Positions 37,141 to 46,358 of a DNA stretch of 64,000 bases are shown one piece after another (the stretch's first letter is position 1; each line of letters begins with the position of its first letter). The stretch spans positions 124,001-188,000 of the forward strand of contig CAJTFS010000001.1 in the NCBI GenBank assembly GCA_910575495.1. Reading direction: 5' to 3'. Both the position numbers and the translations under genes were made by a program. This DNA comes from Bacteroidales bacterium. GTDB lineage: Bacteria > Bacteroidota > Bacteroidia > Bacteroidales > Rikenellaceae. The notes under the pieces were generated by a model. It ran no database searches. It saw only the letters and a program-made list of their open reading frames with translations, and was not told the DNA's origin.

Positions 37141-38025
37141 ATGAAAACCAACTCGTTCTCCGCCTGGGTACTCGCCGTACGGCCCTACAGCCTCGGGGCG
37201 GCGGTCATCCCCGTAGCCGTCGGTTCGGCCATGGCCTGGACCGACGGAGGCTTCCATCCGGCGATCGCCCTGCTGTGCCTGTTTTTCGCCGTGCTGACCC
37301 AATGCCTGGCCAATCTGGTCAACGACCTCTGCGACTTCCTGCGCGGCGCCGACCAGCCCGACCGGCTCGGCCCCGACCGCGCCTTCGCCAAAGGCTACAT
37401 CACCCTTCCCGCCATGAAGGCCGGCATCGCCGGCTTCACGATCGCCGCCGGAGCCGTCGGCTGCAGACTGCTCTTTTTCGGCGGCTGGAAACTCATCATC
37501 GTGGGGCTCGTCTGCCTGCTGTTCGCCTATCTCTACACCGCCGGACCGTGGCCGCTGGCCTATCACGGACTGGGCGACGCGGCCGTGGTGACGTTTTTCG
37601 GACTGATACCGGCCTGCTTCACCTATTATATTCAGACGGGCGACTGGAACCGGCAGATAACCGCGGCGGCGCTGGCCTGCGGACTGATCATCGACACCAT
37701 GCTATGGATCAACAACTTCCGCGACCGCGCCGAAGATGCCCGCTGCGGCAAACGCACCTTAGTCGTCCTGCTGGGCGAACAAGTCGGCCGCTGGGGCTAC
37801 CTTGTGCTCGGCATCGCAGCCCTGACGCTCTGCCTGACGCTCGCGCCCGACGGCCGGCTGTGGGCGGCCCTGCTGCCGCTGCTCTACGGCATTCCGTTCT
37901 TCCGGACGTGGCGCAAGATGATCCGCATCGACCACGGCGACGAACTCAACGTCTGCCTGGGCGAAACGGCCCGCAACATGCAGCTGTTCGGACTGCTGCT
38001 CACCATCGGCATCCTTCTGGGCTGA
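37141..38025 (+). CDS. menA: 1,4-dihydroxy-2-naphthoate polyprenyltransferase
   Basis: 294 residues, UbiA superfamily, eight or nine membrane helices. First aspartate-rich motif in NLVNDLCDFLRGADQPDR; second in NNFRDRAEDARCGKRTL. It prenylates DHNA in menaquinone synthesis, fitting the sdhCAB fumarate/succinate complex elsewhere in the window. The start is the first in-frame ATG after a 56-base gap. It ends four bases before xseA. Confidence 0.9.
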   Translation: MKTNSFSAWVLAVRPYSLGAAVIPVAVGSAMAWTDGGFHPAIALLCLFFAVLTQCLANLVNDLCDFLRGADQPDRLGPDRAFAKGYITLPAMKAGIAGFTIAAGAVGCRLLFFGGWKLIIVGLVCLLFAYLYTAGPWPLAYHGLGDAAVVTFFGLIPACFTYYIQTGDWNRQITAAALACGLIIDTMLWINNFRDRAEDARCGKRTLVVLLGEQVGRWGYLVLGIAALTLCLTLAPDGRLWAALLPLLYGIPFFRTWRKMIRIDHGDELNVCLGETARNMQLFGLLLTIGILLG

Positions 38026-38029
38026 CATT

Positions 38030-39280
38030 ATGGCCGAACCCCGCCCCGTCACCCTGCGCGAACTGCTGCGCGACGTCAAACAGACGCTCGACGAGCAGTT
38101 CGAACTGCCCGTGTGGGTGATCGCCGAAATCTCGGAACTCAAGGTCAACTACTCGGGGCACTGCTACCTGGAGCTGGTGGAAAAAGGGGGCGACAACGGC
38201 GTTCCGACGGCTCAGGCGCGCGCCATGATCTGGAGCAGCGCCTACCCTCGCCTGGCAACCCGGTTCGAAACCGAAACGGGGCGCAAGCTGGAACGGGGGC
38301 TGCGGATTCTGGCCAAGGCGTTGGTCACCTACCACGAAATCTACGGTTTTGCGCTCCAACTCACCGACATCGACCCGAGCCACACGCTGGGCGACATGGA
38401 GCTGCAACGGCAGGAGACCATCCGCCGCCTGCAAGACGACGGGGTGTGGGAGATGAACCGCCAGCTTGCGGCGCCGGCCGGCATCCAACGCATCGCCGTG
38501 GTGTCGAGCGCCCAGGCCGCTGGCTACCGCGACTTCTGCAAGGAGCTGCAAAAGAGCCCCTACCGGTTCCGGCCCACGCTTTTCGATGCCTTCGTACAAG
38601 GTGCCGAAGCCGAAAGCTCGGTCATCGCCGCACTATGCCGGATTGCCGAACGGCAGGATGAATTCGACGCTGTGGCGCTTATCCGCGGCGGCGGATCGGC
38701 CAGCGACCTCAACTGCTTCAACGCCTACCGGCTCTGCTCCTACGTAGCGCAGTTTCCGCTGCCGGTGCTGACCGGCATCGGGCACGACAAGGATACGAGC
38801 GTCGCCGACATGGTGGCCTTCGTCTCGCTGAAAACCCCCACCGCCGTAGCCGGCTGGCTCGACGAACGGGCGGGACAGCTCCACGGAGCCCTCGACACGG
38901 CGGCGCTGCGTCTTGCCGAAGCCACCCGCACCCGCACCCACACCGCGGCACTGGAACTCGAAAAACGGCTGGGCGACCTGCGGAAACTGAGCGCCGAATG
39001 CCTGGCACGCGAAAAGATGCGCCTGGAGCGGCTGATCGGCCGGCCGGCCGAAACGGCGCGCGAATTGCTGGCCCGTCAACGCATGCGGCTGGACAACGCA
39101 GCCGACATGGTGACCTCCCACGCTCCCGAACGCCTGCTCCGGCTGGGATTCGCCCTGCTCCGCAGCGGCGGCCGCACCCTCACCTCGGCACGCGGAATAC
39201 GCAAGGGCGACGAAGTGGAAATCCGCCTCCCGGACGGCACCCTGACCGCTACAGTCACCGACAAGACATACGACCGATAG
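38030..39280 (+). CDS. xseA: Exodeoxyribonuclease VII large subunit
   Basis: 416 residues. N-terminal OB domain (VWVIAEISELKVNYSGHCYLELVEK), the catalytic core with RIAVVSSAQAAGYRDF, IRGGGSASDLNCFNAYRLC and TGIGHDKDTSVADMVAF, then a long coiled-coil region and a C-terminal cap. With XseB it degrades single-stranded DNA from both ends. It is 70 bases before xseB. Confidence 0.95.
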   Translation: MAEPRPVTLRELLRDVKQTLDEQFELPVWVIAEISELKVNYSGHCYLELVEKGGDNGVPTAQARAMIWSSAYPRLATRFETETGRKLERGLRILAKALVTYHEIYGFALQLTDIDPSHTLGDMELQRQETIRRLQDDGVWEMNRQLAAPAGIQRIAVVSSAQAAGYRDFCKELQKSPYRFRPTLFDAFVQGAEAESSVIAALCRIAERQDEFDAVALIRGGGSASDLNCFNAYRLCSYVAQFPLPVLTGIGHDKDTSVADMVAFVSLKTPTAVAGWLDERAGQLHGALDTAALRLAEATRTRTHTAALELEKRLGDLRKLSAECLAREKMRLERLIGRPAETARELLARQRMRLDNAADMVTSHAPERLLRLGFALLRSGGRTLTSARGIRKGDEVEIRLPDGTLTATVTDKTYDR

Positions 39281-39350
39281 AGCCCCGGCGCCCGGCCGAA
39301 CGAGAGGGACCGCAGCTGCCGGCACACCGAATTCAACCAACGCAACCGAT

Positions 39351-39539
39351 ATGGCAAAAAAAGAGCTGACCTACGAAGAAGCGATGACCCGGGTCGAGGA
39401 GATTCTGGGCCGCATCCAGCGCGAGGAGGTCACCGTCGACTCCCTGGCCGCCGAAATCAAGCGCGCCACCGAACTGATCGCCGCCTGCAAAGCGCGCCTG
39501 CTGAAAGCCGAAACCGAAGTGGACAAAATACTGGAATAA
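39351..39539 (+). CDS. xseB: Exodeoxyribonuclease VII small subunit
   Basis: 62 residues forming a helical hairpin: TYEEAMTRVEEILGRIQREEVTVDSLAAEIKRATELIAACKARL. Length and pattern match XseB, which binds the coiled coil of XseA. It ends one base before the next gene. Confidence 0.92.
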   Translation: MAKKELTYEEAMTRVEEILGRIQREEVTVDSLAAEIKRATELIAACKARLLKAETEVDKILE

Positions 39540-39540
39540 G

Positions 39541-40317
39541 ATGAAACGACTGATTCGCTGGGCCCTGAACCACCTGCCGCGCCCCGTGCTGCAACGCATG
39601 GCCGGATGGGCCGTGCCGCTTGTCGGGCTGTTCTACCGGGGACGCGGCGCGGAATGCCCCGTGTGCGGCGCCCGGTTCCGCCGGTTCCTCCCCTACGGCT
39701 ATGTACACGCACGGTCCAATGCGCTGTGCGCCAAGTGTCTTTCGCTCGAACGCCACCGCCTGCTGTGGCTTTACCTCACACGCGAGACCGATCTGCTGCG
39801 CACCTTCCCGCAGACGCTCCACATAGCCCCCGAAGTGTGCATCATGCGCCATCTGAAGCCCCATTTCGCGGCGCATCCCGAACGCTACGTCACCGCCGAC
39901 CTTGAAAGCCCGCTGGCCGACCTGCACTTCGACGTGCAACGGATTCCGCTGGCCGACGCCTCGGTCGACGTAGTGATCTGCAACCACCTGCTGGAACATG
40001 TGGCCGACGACCGCCGTGCCCTGCGCGAACTGCACCGCATTCTGCGTCCCGGGGTGGGGTGGGGAATTCTGCTGTCGCCCGTGGACCTGAACCGCGAAAC
40101 GACCTACGAAGACGACACGATCACCGACCCGGAACAGCGCACCCGCATCTTCGGGCAATACGACCACCGGCGCATCTACGGCCGAGACTATGCCGACCGC
40201 CTGCGCGAAGCCGGATTCGAAGCCCGCGACATCGACTACGCGGCCGCATTCACAGCAGAAGAACGGACCCGCTTCGCTCTGCCGGCGGACCACATCTACG
40301 TAGTACGCAAGAAGTAA
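39541..40317 (+). CDS. SAM-dependent methyltransferase with N-terminal zinc ribbon
   Basis: 258 residues. A basic N-terminus is followed by a four-cysteine ribbon ([11 protein letters not shown]...[14 protein letters not shown], about 39-75). Next come a short Rossmann region ([17 protein letters not shown]) and [28 protein letters not shown]-like sequence typical of type 11 class I methyltransferases. The SAM-binding glycine loop is not canonical. Such proteins often sit in surface-glycan loci; here it follows xseB by one base, probably co-transcribed. Substrate unknown. Confidence 0.75.
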   Translation: [258 protein letters not shown]

Positions 40318-40370
40318 AACGGAACCGGCCCCCGAAGAAAGAGAGCCGGCGTCGCATGCACCCCAAAATG

Positions 40371-40402
40371 AAAACGGATGCCGCAAATGCGGCATCCGTT
40401 TT
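40371..40402. terminator. Bidirectional terminator
   Basis: AAAACGGATGCCGC and GCGGCATCCGTTTT form a perfect 14-bp stem with a 4-base loop and A/T ends. It serves the convergent methyltransferase and rplS genes. Confidence 0.9.
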
Positions 40403-40419
40403 CCGATTGCATCGGGAGA

Positions 40420-40800
40420 CTATTTCTCCGACGACGAAGTCATGCGCTTCTCCTTGATGCGGGCTTTCTTGCCCGTGAGGTTGCGCAGGTAGTAGATGCG
40501 GGCGCGGCGAACCACACCGATCTTGTTGACCTCGATCTTCTCGATGTGGGGCGAATAGAGCGGGAAGATACGCTCGACACCCACGCCGTTCGAAATCTTG
40601 CGGATCGTGAACATCTTGGTCTTGCCCTGGCCCTTGATCTGGATAACCACACCGCGGAAGCTCTGGAGGCGCTCCTTGCTGCCCTCGACGATCTTGTAGG
40701 TCACGGTGATGGTGTCACCGGCCTTGAACGACGGCACGTCGGCGTCGGTCTTGGGCCACATCTGCTCGTTGACGAGCTTGATGATTGCGTCTTTGTTCAT
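40420..40800 (-). CDS. rplS: 50S ribosomal protein L19
   Basis: 126 residues. Core blocks [67 protein letters not shown] and [22 protein letters not shown] are typical of L19 at the 30S-50S interface. The C-terminus (MTSSSEK) is a short extension. It is monocistronic with a leader of roughly 140 bases. Confidence 0.97.
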   Translation of the reverse strand: MNKDAIIKLVNEQMWPKTDADVPSFKAGDTITVTYKIVEGSKERLQSFRGVVIQIKGQGKTKMFTIRKISNGVGVERIFPLYSPHIEKIEVNKIGVVRRARIYYLRNLTGKKARIKEKRMTSSSEK

Positions 40801-40945
40801 TGTTGCAACGAATTTTTGCGTTTCGCATCCAACATTCCCGCTGCGCTCCGGCTACCATACGGAGACCCTGCCCCGTAATCCTGCGGTCGCCCGCTCTGCC
40901 GCAACACCCATTGGAAGAGGTTGATCTGCGTCCCCGAAGGGATGG

Positions 40946-40976
40946 CAAAGATAGGAAGTTTTTTTGTACCGAACAA
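40946..40976 (-). promoter_or_regulatory. rplS promoter
   Basis: On the minus strand: TTG (40,976-40,974), 20 bases, TATCTTTG (40,953-40,946). The long leader to the ATG could hold an L19 autoregulatory structure, but I could not identify one. Confidence 0.75.
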
Positions 40977-41057
40977 ATACGGCACGAAATATTCATGCAA
41001 CCGCCTGCGGCCGGCGCCGGAATGCAGAGTGCAATTCAGCTGCGACCGATATGCTGC

Positions 41058-41084
41058 GGTCTCGGCAAATTATTCGTATATTTG
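41058..41084 (+). promoter_or_regulatory. surE promoter in a core-less CTCGGCA repeat
   Basis: CTCGGCAAA is joined directly to TTATTCG and TATATTTG (41,077-41,084): both flanks of the repeat are present but the hairpin core is deleted. The -7 box lies 22 bases before the surE ATG. No good -33 TTG remains. Confidence 0.55.
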
Positions 41085-41106
41085 CCATGGATAAGAACCC
41101 GAAAGC

Positions 41107-41889
41107 ATGAACGAACGACTGATACTGGTCACCAACGACGACGGATACGCCTCGAAGGGACTGGCCGCCGCCATCGAAGCGGTGAAAGGATTCGGCCGCG
41201 TGGTAGCGGTGGCTCCCGAGACGGCGCAGAGCGGCATGAGCCAGGCCATCACCATGTACAAACCCCTGTTTCTGAGACGCGTACGCCAGGAACCGGGCGT
41301 GGAGGTCTATGCCTTCTCGGGCACGCCGGTCGACTGCGTGAAGATGGCCTTCGACCACCTGCTGCGCGAAGAACGGGTCGACCTGGTCGTATCGGGCATC
41401 AACCACGGCTCCAACTCGGCCGTCAACGTACTCTACTCGGGAACGATGGGCGCCGCCATCGAGGGGAGCTTCTACGGCTGTCCGGCCGTGGGCCTCTCGC
41501 TCGACGACCACTCGCCCGATGCCGACTTCGAAGCGGCCGTGCACTATGGCAGGCAGATCATCGGCGACCTGCTCGCACGGCCGGTCGGAACGCCCCTCTG
41601 TCTGAACGTCAACGTACCCGTCGGCAAGTCCGACGAACTGCACGGCGTCCGGCTCTGCCGGCAGAATGCGGGCTACTGGCGCGAAGAATTCTTCCGCCGC
41701 GAAGACCCCAACGGCCGCGAATATTTCTGGCTAACGGGCAACTTCGTGAACACCGAACCCGACGCCGAAGACACCGACGAATGGGCTCTGACCCGCGGAT
41801 GGGTCACGATCGTGCCGGTCCAGGCCGACCTGACCGACTACCGGCGGCTGGAACAGCTCCGCACGACGTTCGCTCCGCACGCGAAGTAG
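41107..41889 (+). CDS. surE: 5'/3'-nucleotidase SurE
   Basis: 260 residues. The metal site starts with LVTNDDGYAS (Asp-Asp), followed by APETAQSGMSQAIT, GTPVDCVKMAF, VSGINHGSN, YSGTMGAAIEG and the C-terminal VPVQADLTDY. SurE is a cytosolic metal-dependent phosphatase of nucleoside monophosphates. Length is normal. Confidence 0.95.
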   Translation: MNERLILVTNDDGYASKGLAAAIEAVKGFGRVVAVAPETAQSGMSQAITMYKPLFLRRVRQEPGVEVYAFSGTPVDCVKMAFDHLLREERVDLVVSGINHGSNSAVNVLYSGTMGAAIEGSFYGCPAVGLSLDDHSPDADFEAAVHYGRQIIGDLLARPVGTPLCLNVNVPVGKSDELHGVRLCRQNAGYWREEFFRREDPNGREYFWLTGNFVNTEPDAEDTDEWALTRGWVTIVPVQADLTDYRRLEQLRTTFAPHAK

Positions 41890-41937
41890 CCCGAAACCCG
41901 GCATCGCTCACACAACCAACGACAAATTACTGCCGCC

Positions 41938-42912
41938 ATGCTTATAAAAATCCTGCTTGTCATCTCCATCCTCGTACAGACGCTGGCCACGGTCTACGCC
42001 CTGCGGCTCGTACGCACCACGAAATACAACTCGGTGTGGATTCTATTCATCGTGGGATTCTCGCTGCTCTCGGTCGAACGCGTGGTGCAGCTGCTGCTGG
42101 CCTGCGGCGCCGAGGTGAACCCGCGGTGGTGGTTCGGCTATCTGGGCATCGTGGTGTCGGTATGTCTCTCGATCGGAGTGGTCTACGCCCACAAACTCTT
42201 CAAATACATCGCCCGGCTCAACCGCCAGCGCCAGACCCTCAACAAACGCATACTCACGGCCGTGCTGCGCACCGAGGAGAAGGCCCGGTCGCGCTTCTCG
42301 AAGGAACTGCACGACGGACTGGGACCCCTGCTGTCGTCGGCCAAGATGTCGCTTTCGGCCCTTGCGCGCGAAGAACGCACGCCGGAACAACGCGAAATCA
42401 TCGACAACACGACCTACGTAATCGACGAGGCCATCCGCTCGCTGCGCGAAATATCGAACAACCTGTCGCCCCACGTACTCAACGACTTCGGCCTGGCGCG
42501 CGGCGTCCAGCACTTCATCGACCGCAGCGCGGCGATGCACAACGTGCGCATCCGCTTCACGACCAACCTGCGCGCCGAACGCTACGACACCGACGTGGAG
42601 GTGATCCTCTACCGCGTGATCTGCGAACTGATCAACAACTCGCTCAAGCACGCCGCCTGCACCAACGTCAACCTTTCGCTCTCGCGCGCCGGAACGACGC
42701 TCGTACTCGACTACAGCGACAACGGCCGGGGATTCGACAGCAAGGCCATGATGGACTGCGGCATGGGACTCTCCAACATCGACTCGCGCATCAACTCGCT
42801 GGGCGGCACCTTCGACATCGACTCGGCCAAAGGCAAGGGCATGCACGCGACGATACGCATCGACACCCGCCGCGAACCGGCGCCAAGGGCGCACAAAACC
42901 GACCGCCGATGA
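41938..42912 (+). CDS. Sensor histidine kinase (HisKA_3 type)
   Basis: 324 residues. Three hydrophobic segments in the first 90 residues form a small membrane sensor, followed by a linker helix and the dimerisation/phosphoacceptor helix FSKELHDGLGPLLSSAKMSLS (His about 126). The ATPase domain has VICELINNSLKHA (N box), DYSDNGRGF (G1) and GMGLSNIDSRINSLGGTFDI. It partners the LuxR-type regulator with which it overlaps by four bases. Signal unknown; with no large extracellular loop, membrane or redox state is possible. Confidence 0.92.
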   Translation: MLIKILLVISILVQTLATVYALRLVRTTKYNSVWILFIVGFSLLSVERVVQLLLACGAEVNPRWWFGYLGIVVSVCLSIGVVYAHKLFKYIARLNRQRQTLNKRILTAVLRTEEKARSRFSKELHDGLGPLLSSAKMSLSALAREERTPEQREIIDNTTYVIDEAIRSLREISNNLSPHVLNDFGLARGVQHFIDRSAAMHNVRIRFTTNLRAERYDTDVEVILYRVICELINNSLKHAACTNVNLSLSRAGTTLVLDYSDNGRGFDSKAMMDCGMGLSNIDSRINSLGGTFDIDSAKGKGMHATIRIDTRREPAPRAHKTDRR

Positions 42913-43547
42913 CACCCTGCAAGATCGTACTGGTCGACGACCATTCGCTGTTCCGCAACGGACTGCGCGGACTGCTCGAACGCAACGGCGACTGCCGCGT
43001 GGTGGGCGAGGCAGGCAGCGGCGAAGAATTCCTGTCGATGCTTCCGGGGCTGGAGGCCGACGTTGTGTTCATGGACTTTTCGATGCCGGGCATCGACGGT
43101 GCGCAAACCACCGAACGGGCCCTGGCCCTGCGGCCCGAACTGCGCTTCATCACTCTTTCGATGTTCGGTGAGGAGAGCTACTACACGCGCATGGTCGAAG
43201 CCGGGGCCCGGGGCTTTCTGCTGAAGGATTCGCAGATCGACGACGTGCTCGAAGCCATCCGGAGCGTCATGGGAGGAGGTTCCTATTTCAGTCCGCAGCT
43301 GCTCGTCTCGCTCGCTTCGCACATGCACACTCGCGACGACATCTCCGACGAACCGCTCTCGGCCCGCGAACGCGAGATTCTGGTGCTGGTCTGCCGCGGA
43401 CTCTCCAACCAGGAGATCGCCGACGAACTTTTCATCTCGAAGCGCACGGTCGACAAGCATCGCGCCAACATCCTGGAAAAAACCGGATGCAAGAACACCG
43501 CTGCCCTGGTGGTTTTCGCCATCCGGAACGGTATCGTGGAAATTTAG
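42909..43547 (+). CDS. LuxR-family response regulator
   Basis: 212 residues. Receiver domain: VLVDDHSLFRNGLRGLL, phospho-acceptor Asp in VVFMDFSMPGIDG (about residue 56), the conserved Lys in FLLKDSQ. C-terminal NarL/FixJ HTH: LSAREREILVLVCRGLSNQEIADELFISKRTVDKHRANIL. Start is the ATG in the ATGA overlap with the kinase. Targets unknown. Confidence 0.94.
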   Translation: MTPCKIVLVDDHSLFRNGLRGLLERNGDCRVVGEAGSGEEFLSMLPGLEADVVFMDFSMPGIDGAQTTERALALRPELRFITLSMFGEESYYTRMVEAGARGFLLKDSQIDDVLEAIRSVMGGGSYFSPQLLVSLASHMHTRDDISDEPLSAREREILVLVCRGLSNQEIADELFISKRTVDKHRANILEKTGCKNTAALVVFAIRNGIVEI

Positions 43548-43602
43548 GCAAGGTGAAAAGGGAAAGGTTTTTTTCGGCTGACAATCGGCAACACAAAGCC
43601 TT

Positions 43603-43902
43603 TCACTTCTCATCTTTCACTTTCCCTTCGAAAAAGGCAGCCTGCAGGTGCTGGACGCAGCGCACGGAAAAACCGTTGGCGCGTTTCGTTCCGTAGATCG
43701 GGCCCAACTCGCCCGACCAGTAACGCAGGAACGTCGCGTTCGGGCTATCGGATGCGTGGGTGGACGAAGACCAATAGCCAACGTGCGTGCCGACGTTCGT
43801 CAAGGCTCCCGTCGTATAGTTGCGGAAGCCCGTAGCAGGCGTTGACCGGCAATCGCTGGAGTGGATGCGGCGGAGAGGGAACAAGTTCAATTCAAAATGC
43901 AC
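43603..43902 (-). pseudogene. FISUMP-domain C-terminal fragment
   Basis: Uninterrupted frame with LFPLRRIHSSDC, TPATGFRNYTTGALTNVGTHVGYWSSS and GTKRANGFSVRCVQHLQ, a good match to the C-terminal part of FISUMP proteins. There is no N-terminal half, signal peptide or credible start. The upstream boundary sequence (GAATTGAACTTGTTCCCTC) is the same as at the 1,523 fragment, while the rest differs, so these are two different gene pieces behind one boundary. Confidence 0.65.
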
Positions 43903-44640
43903 AACTTTACGATTAAGCCAAAGTCAAGCCCCCGTAGGGAGATTAATGCACAATTAGTTTCTCGTGAGGTCTCAAAATTTCCATATATGTCATTCTGAGC
44001 GTTAGCGAAGAATCTATGATGAACGCAGCGAGTGCAGAGGCCGCTTGCGGACTATGCCTTGCAAGGAGGAGAAAGACAAACGAAGTGCAGTCAAACATCT
44101 GTATGCTGACGATACGGATTCTTCGTCGCTATGCTCCTCAGAATGACAGCCGGGGCGCTCGTTTTACCATCCTCGCTGCAAGTGTCGACCGCAGATGCTC
44201 AGAATGACAGACTGATTCTTAATTGTGAATTAATCTCCCCCTACGGGGGCTTGACTTCGGCTGTGCCTTGGATGGGCGGCGCCTCGGTCATGCTCGAACA
44301 AGTTCGGAATGACTCTCGGCTTGCACCATCATCACTCCTGCTCGGTAAAGACCGTGAACGGTCTTTACTCTCGCTTAATCGTAAAGTTGTGCATCTTGCA
44401 TTGTGAATTCTGAATTATTCTCGGCTCCGCGGCAGGCTGGGATGAACAACTGGCGAAAGGACGGACCGATCGCCAGCGGACTGCTGAATCTGCAGCGCCG
44501 CACTGACAAAAGCCATGACCCTTGCCACTCCGGGCGCGACGGCTACCTTGACCGAAGAGAAAACGGGGACATCGGAACTCCCCGCCGGATATAGCTAAGA
44601 ACCGGCCCGGCCATAACGCTCACGAAGCCGTCCGATTCCC
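43903..44640. repeat. Second repeat island
   Basis: Mosaic of elements shared with 1,055-1,522: the 106-base block 43,988-44,093 (inverted, one mismatch), GTCATTCTGAG...GAAGAATCT elements near 43,988, 44,114 and 44,200, CCCCTACGGGG-type hairpins near 44,240, and the GGTAAAG...CGCTTAATCGTAAAGTTGTG block at about 44,340-44,393. No gene is seen between 43,903 and 44,650. Confidence 0.75.
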
Positions 44641-44650
44641 TTGCTCGCAG

Positions 44651-44690
44651 AACGAAGAACCCGGAACAGGCGTGTTCCGGGTTCTTCGTT
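44651..44690. terminator. Terminator of efp
   Basis: A perfect 18-bp inverted repeat (AACGAAGAACCCGGAACA and its complement) with a GGCG loop, 17 bases beyond the efp stop. T-rich rather than a pure T-run. Confidence 0.75.
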
Positions 44691-44707
44691 TCGGCGTTCG
44701 AAACGCC

Positions 44708-45280
44708 TTACTTGATGCGCTCGTAATACTCGCGGGTGCGGGTATCGACGCGGATCTTGTCGCCGGTGTTGATGAACAGCGGCACGCGGACCGTGGCGCC
44801 GGTGTTGACCGTAGCGGGCTTCAGCGAGTTGGTCGACGCCGTGTCGCCCTTGATGCCCGGCTCGGTGTAGGTCACCTCCATGTCGACGATCGGGGGCAGT
44901 TCGGCCGAAAGGACGGTCTCCTTCTCGGTGTGGAACATCACCTCGACGATCTGGCCGTCGGCCATCAGGTCGTAGTTGTTGATGAGGCTCTTTTCGATGT
45001 TGATCTCCTCGAAAGTCTCGGTGTGCATGAAGTGCGCACCCAGGTCGTCCTCGTAGGTGAACTGGTAGGGGCGGCGCTCGACGCGCACCTGCTCGATCTT
45101 CTGGCTCACGGACGAGAAGGTGTTCTCGAGGACGCGGCCGTTCTCCAGGTTCTTGAGTTTCGAACGGACGAATGCGGGGCCCTTGCCCGGCTTGCAATGC
45201 TGGAAATCGACCACAAGAAAAGTCTTGCCGTCCATTTCGATGCACATGCCGATCTTGATGTCGGCGGCAGTGATGGTCAT
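44708..45280 (-). CDS. efp: Elongation factor P
   Basis: 190 residues. N-terminal KOW-like domain with the tip CKPGKGPAFVRSKLKN carrying the residue normally modified (Lys about 33), two OB domains, and the end VPLFINTGDKIRVDTRTREYYERIK. EF-P rescues ribosomes stalled at polyprolines. The modification enzymes are not in the window. Confidence 0.96.
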   Translation of the reverse strand: MTITAADIKIGMCIEMDGKTFLVVDFQHCKPGKGPAFVRSKLKNLENGRVLENTFSSVSQKIEQVRVERRPYQFTYEDDLGAHFMHTETFEEINIEKSLINNYDLMADGQIVEVMFHTEKETVLSAELPPIVDMEVTYTEPGIKGDTASTNSLKPATVNTGATVRVPLFINTGDKIRVDTRTREYYERIK

Positions 45281-45312
45281 AGCTCTGTCGTTTTGGAATT
45301 TTTAGCTGACCG

Positions 45313-45343
45313 CAAATTTACGAAAATTTCCGCTAAAGTGCAA
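45313..45343 (-). promoter_or_regulatory. efp promoter
   Basis: Minus strand: TTG (45,343-45,341), 20 bases, TAAATTTG (45,320-45,313), 32 bases before the ATG. Confidence 0.75.
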
Positions 45344-45441
45344 AAAAGCGGCCGTTGCATCGTACGGAGGCGAACCGCAAGGTTCCGGCGCAGCGGAACG
45401 GCCGGGCGAACGAGGGGCGGATTCGGAATCAGGCATCGGCC

Positions 45442-46050
45442 CTACAACTCGATGGCCTTGCATTTCCAACCGCACCGGCGGATCTTCTCGAGCGTGCGCG
45501 GCAAGGCGTAACGCATGTTGCGGAAAGCCTTTTCGCTGTCGTGGAAAACGACGATCGCACCGGGAGCGAGGTGCTTGACGACATTCTTCAGACATGCGCG
45601 GGGCGAAAGCGTGCGGTTGTAGTCGCGCGAGATGACGTCCCACATCACCAACTTGTAACGCTGACCCAGGAAACGCGCCTGCGCCGGGGTGATGCGGGCG
45701 TAGGGAGGCCGGAACAGATCGCTGCGGATCAGATCGTTGGCGAAATCCACGTCTTCGGTGTAACGCTCCAGGCTCATGCCCCAACCTTTCTGATGGGAAT
45801 AGGTGTGGTTGCCCACGCGGTGACCGGCATCGACGATGCGCTGGTAGAGGTCGGGGTACATCTCCACGTTCTTGCCCAGGACGAAAAAGGTCGCTTTGGC
45901 ACCGTACTTGTCCAACGTGGAGAGGATCCACTCGGTGATACCGGGCGTGGGGCCGTCGTCGAAAGTGAGGAACACCCCTTCGGGATCGTCGATCTCCCAA
46001 ATCAGATCGGGCATCAGCCGGCGGATTATTTTGGGCGGTTTGAGTCGCAT
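45442..46050 (-). CDS. Polysaccharide deacetylase
   Basis: 202 residues, NodB homology domain. Motif 1 FLTFDDGPTPG, motif 2 HRVGNHTYSHQ (HxxxH metal site), motif 3 RSDLFRPPYARIT, and IVVFHDSEKAFRN at motif 5. No signal peptide is visible, so it may be cytosolic or exported differently. It removes acetyl groups from amino sugars; substrate (peptidoglycan or another glycan) is unknown. A TAnnTTTG box ends four bases before the ATG. Confidence 0.9.
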   Translation of the reverse strand: MRLKPPKIIRRLMPDLIWEIDDPEGVFLTFDDGPTPGITEWILSTLDKYGAKATFFVLGKNVEMYPDLYQRIVDAGHRVGNHTYSHQKGWGMSLERYTEDVDFANDLIRSDLFRPPYARITPAQARFLGQRYKLVMWDVISRDYNRTLSPRACLKNVVKHLAPGAIVVFHDSEKAFRNMRYALPRTLEKIRRCGWKCKAIEL

Positions 46051-46054
46051 GGGG

Positions 46055-46062
46055 CAAAATTA
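46055..46062 (-). promoter_or_regulatory. Deacetylase promoter -7 box, nearly leaderless
   Basis: TAATTTTG on the minus strand, four bases before the ATG, with a TTG 21 bases upstream. Transcription would start at or just before the start codon. Confidence 0.5.
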
Positions 46063-46121
46063 CGCAAAATTCCGGGCCGATGCCAAAAAAAGTTGATACG
46101 TCCCGGTCGTCTTTGGCGGTT

Positions 46122-46334
46122 CCGAGACTATCTCGGCAAAAAGCAAGCAAGCAGGTTTTTGTTCTCGGCTTATTCGTATCTTTGGCTTGCGCCGAAGCTA
46201 CTCCGCCTCAACAAAATCCAAACTATGTTTGGTTTTGTATTCGGCTTATTCGTATCTTTGACTCTGTCTTAGATACTTTCGCCTCGGGAATGCTCAAATA
46301 AATTTGGCATTCCGCTCGGCTACTCGTATCTTTG
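46122..46334 (+). repeat. Three diverged CTCGGCA repeats
   Basis: Three head-to-tail units with different cores: AGCAAGCAAGCAGG..., TCCAAAC-TAT-GTTTGGT and GGAATGC-TCAAATAAATTTG-GCATTCC. Each ends TTATTCGTATCTTTG or CTACTCGTATCTTTG. The last two cores are clear palindromes. Confidence 0.85.
46304..46334 (+). promoter_or_regulatory. Promoter of the DUF4837 gene in the last repeat
   Basis: TTG (46,304), 20 bases, TATCTTTG (46,327-46,334), 24 bases before the ATG. Confidence 0.75.
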
Positions 46335-46358
46335 TGAAAACCGTAAACTTGTAACGCC

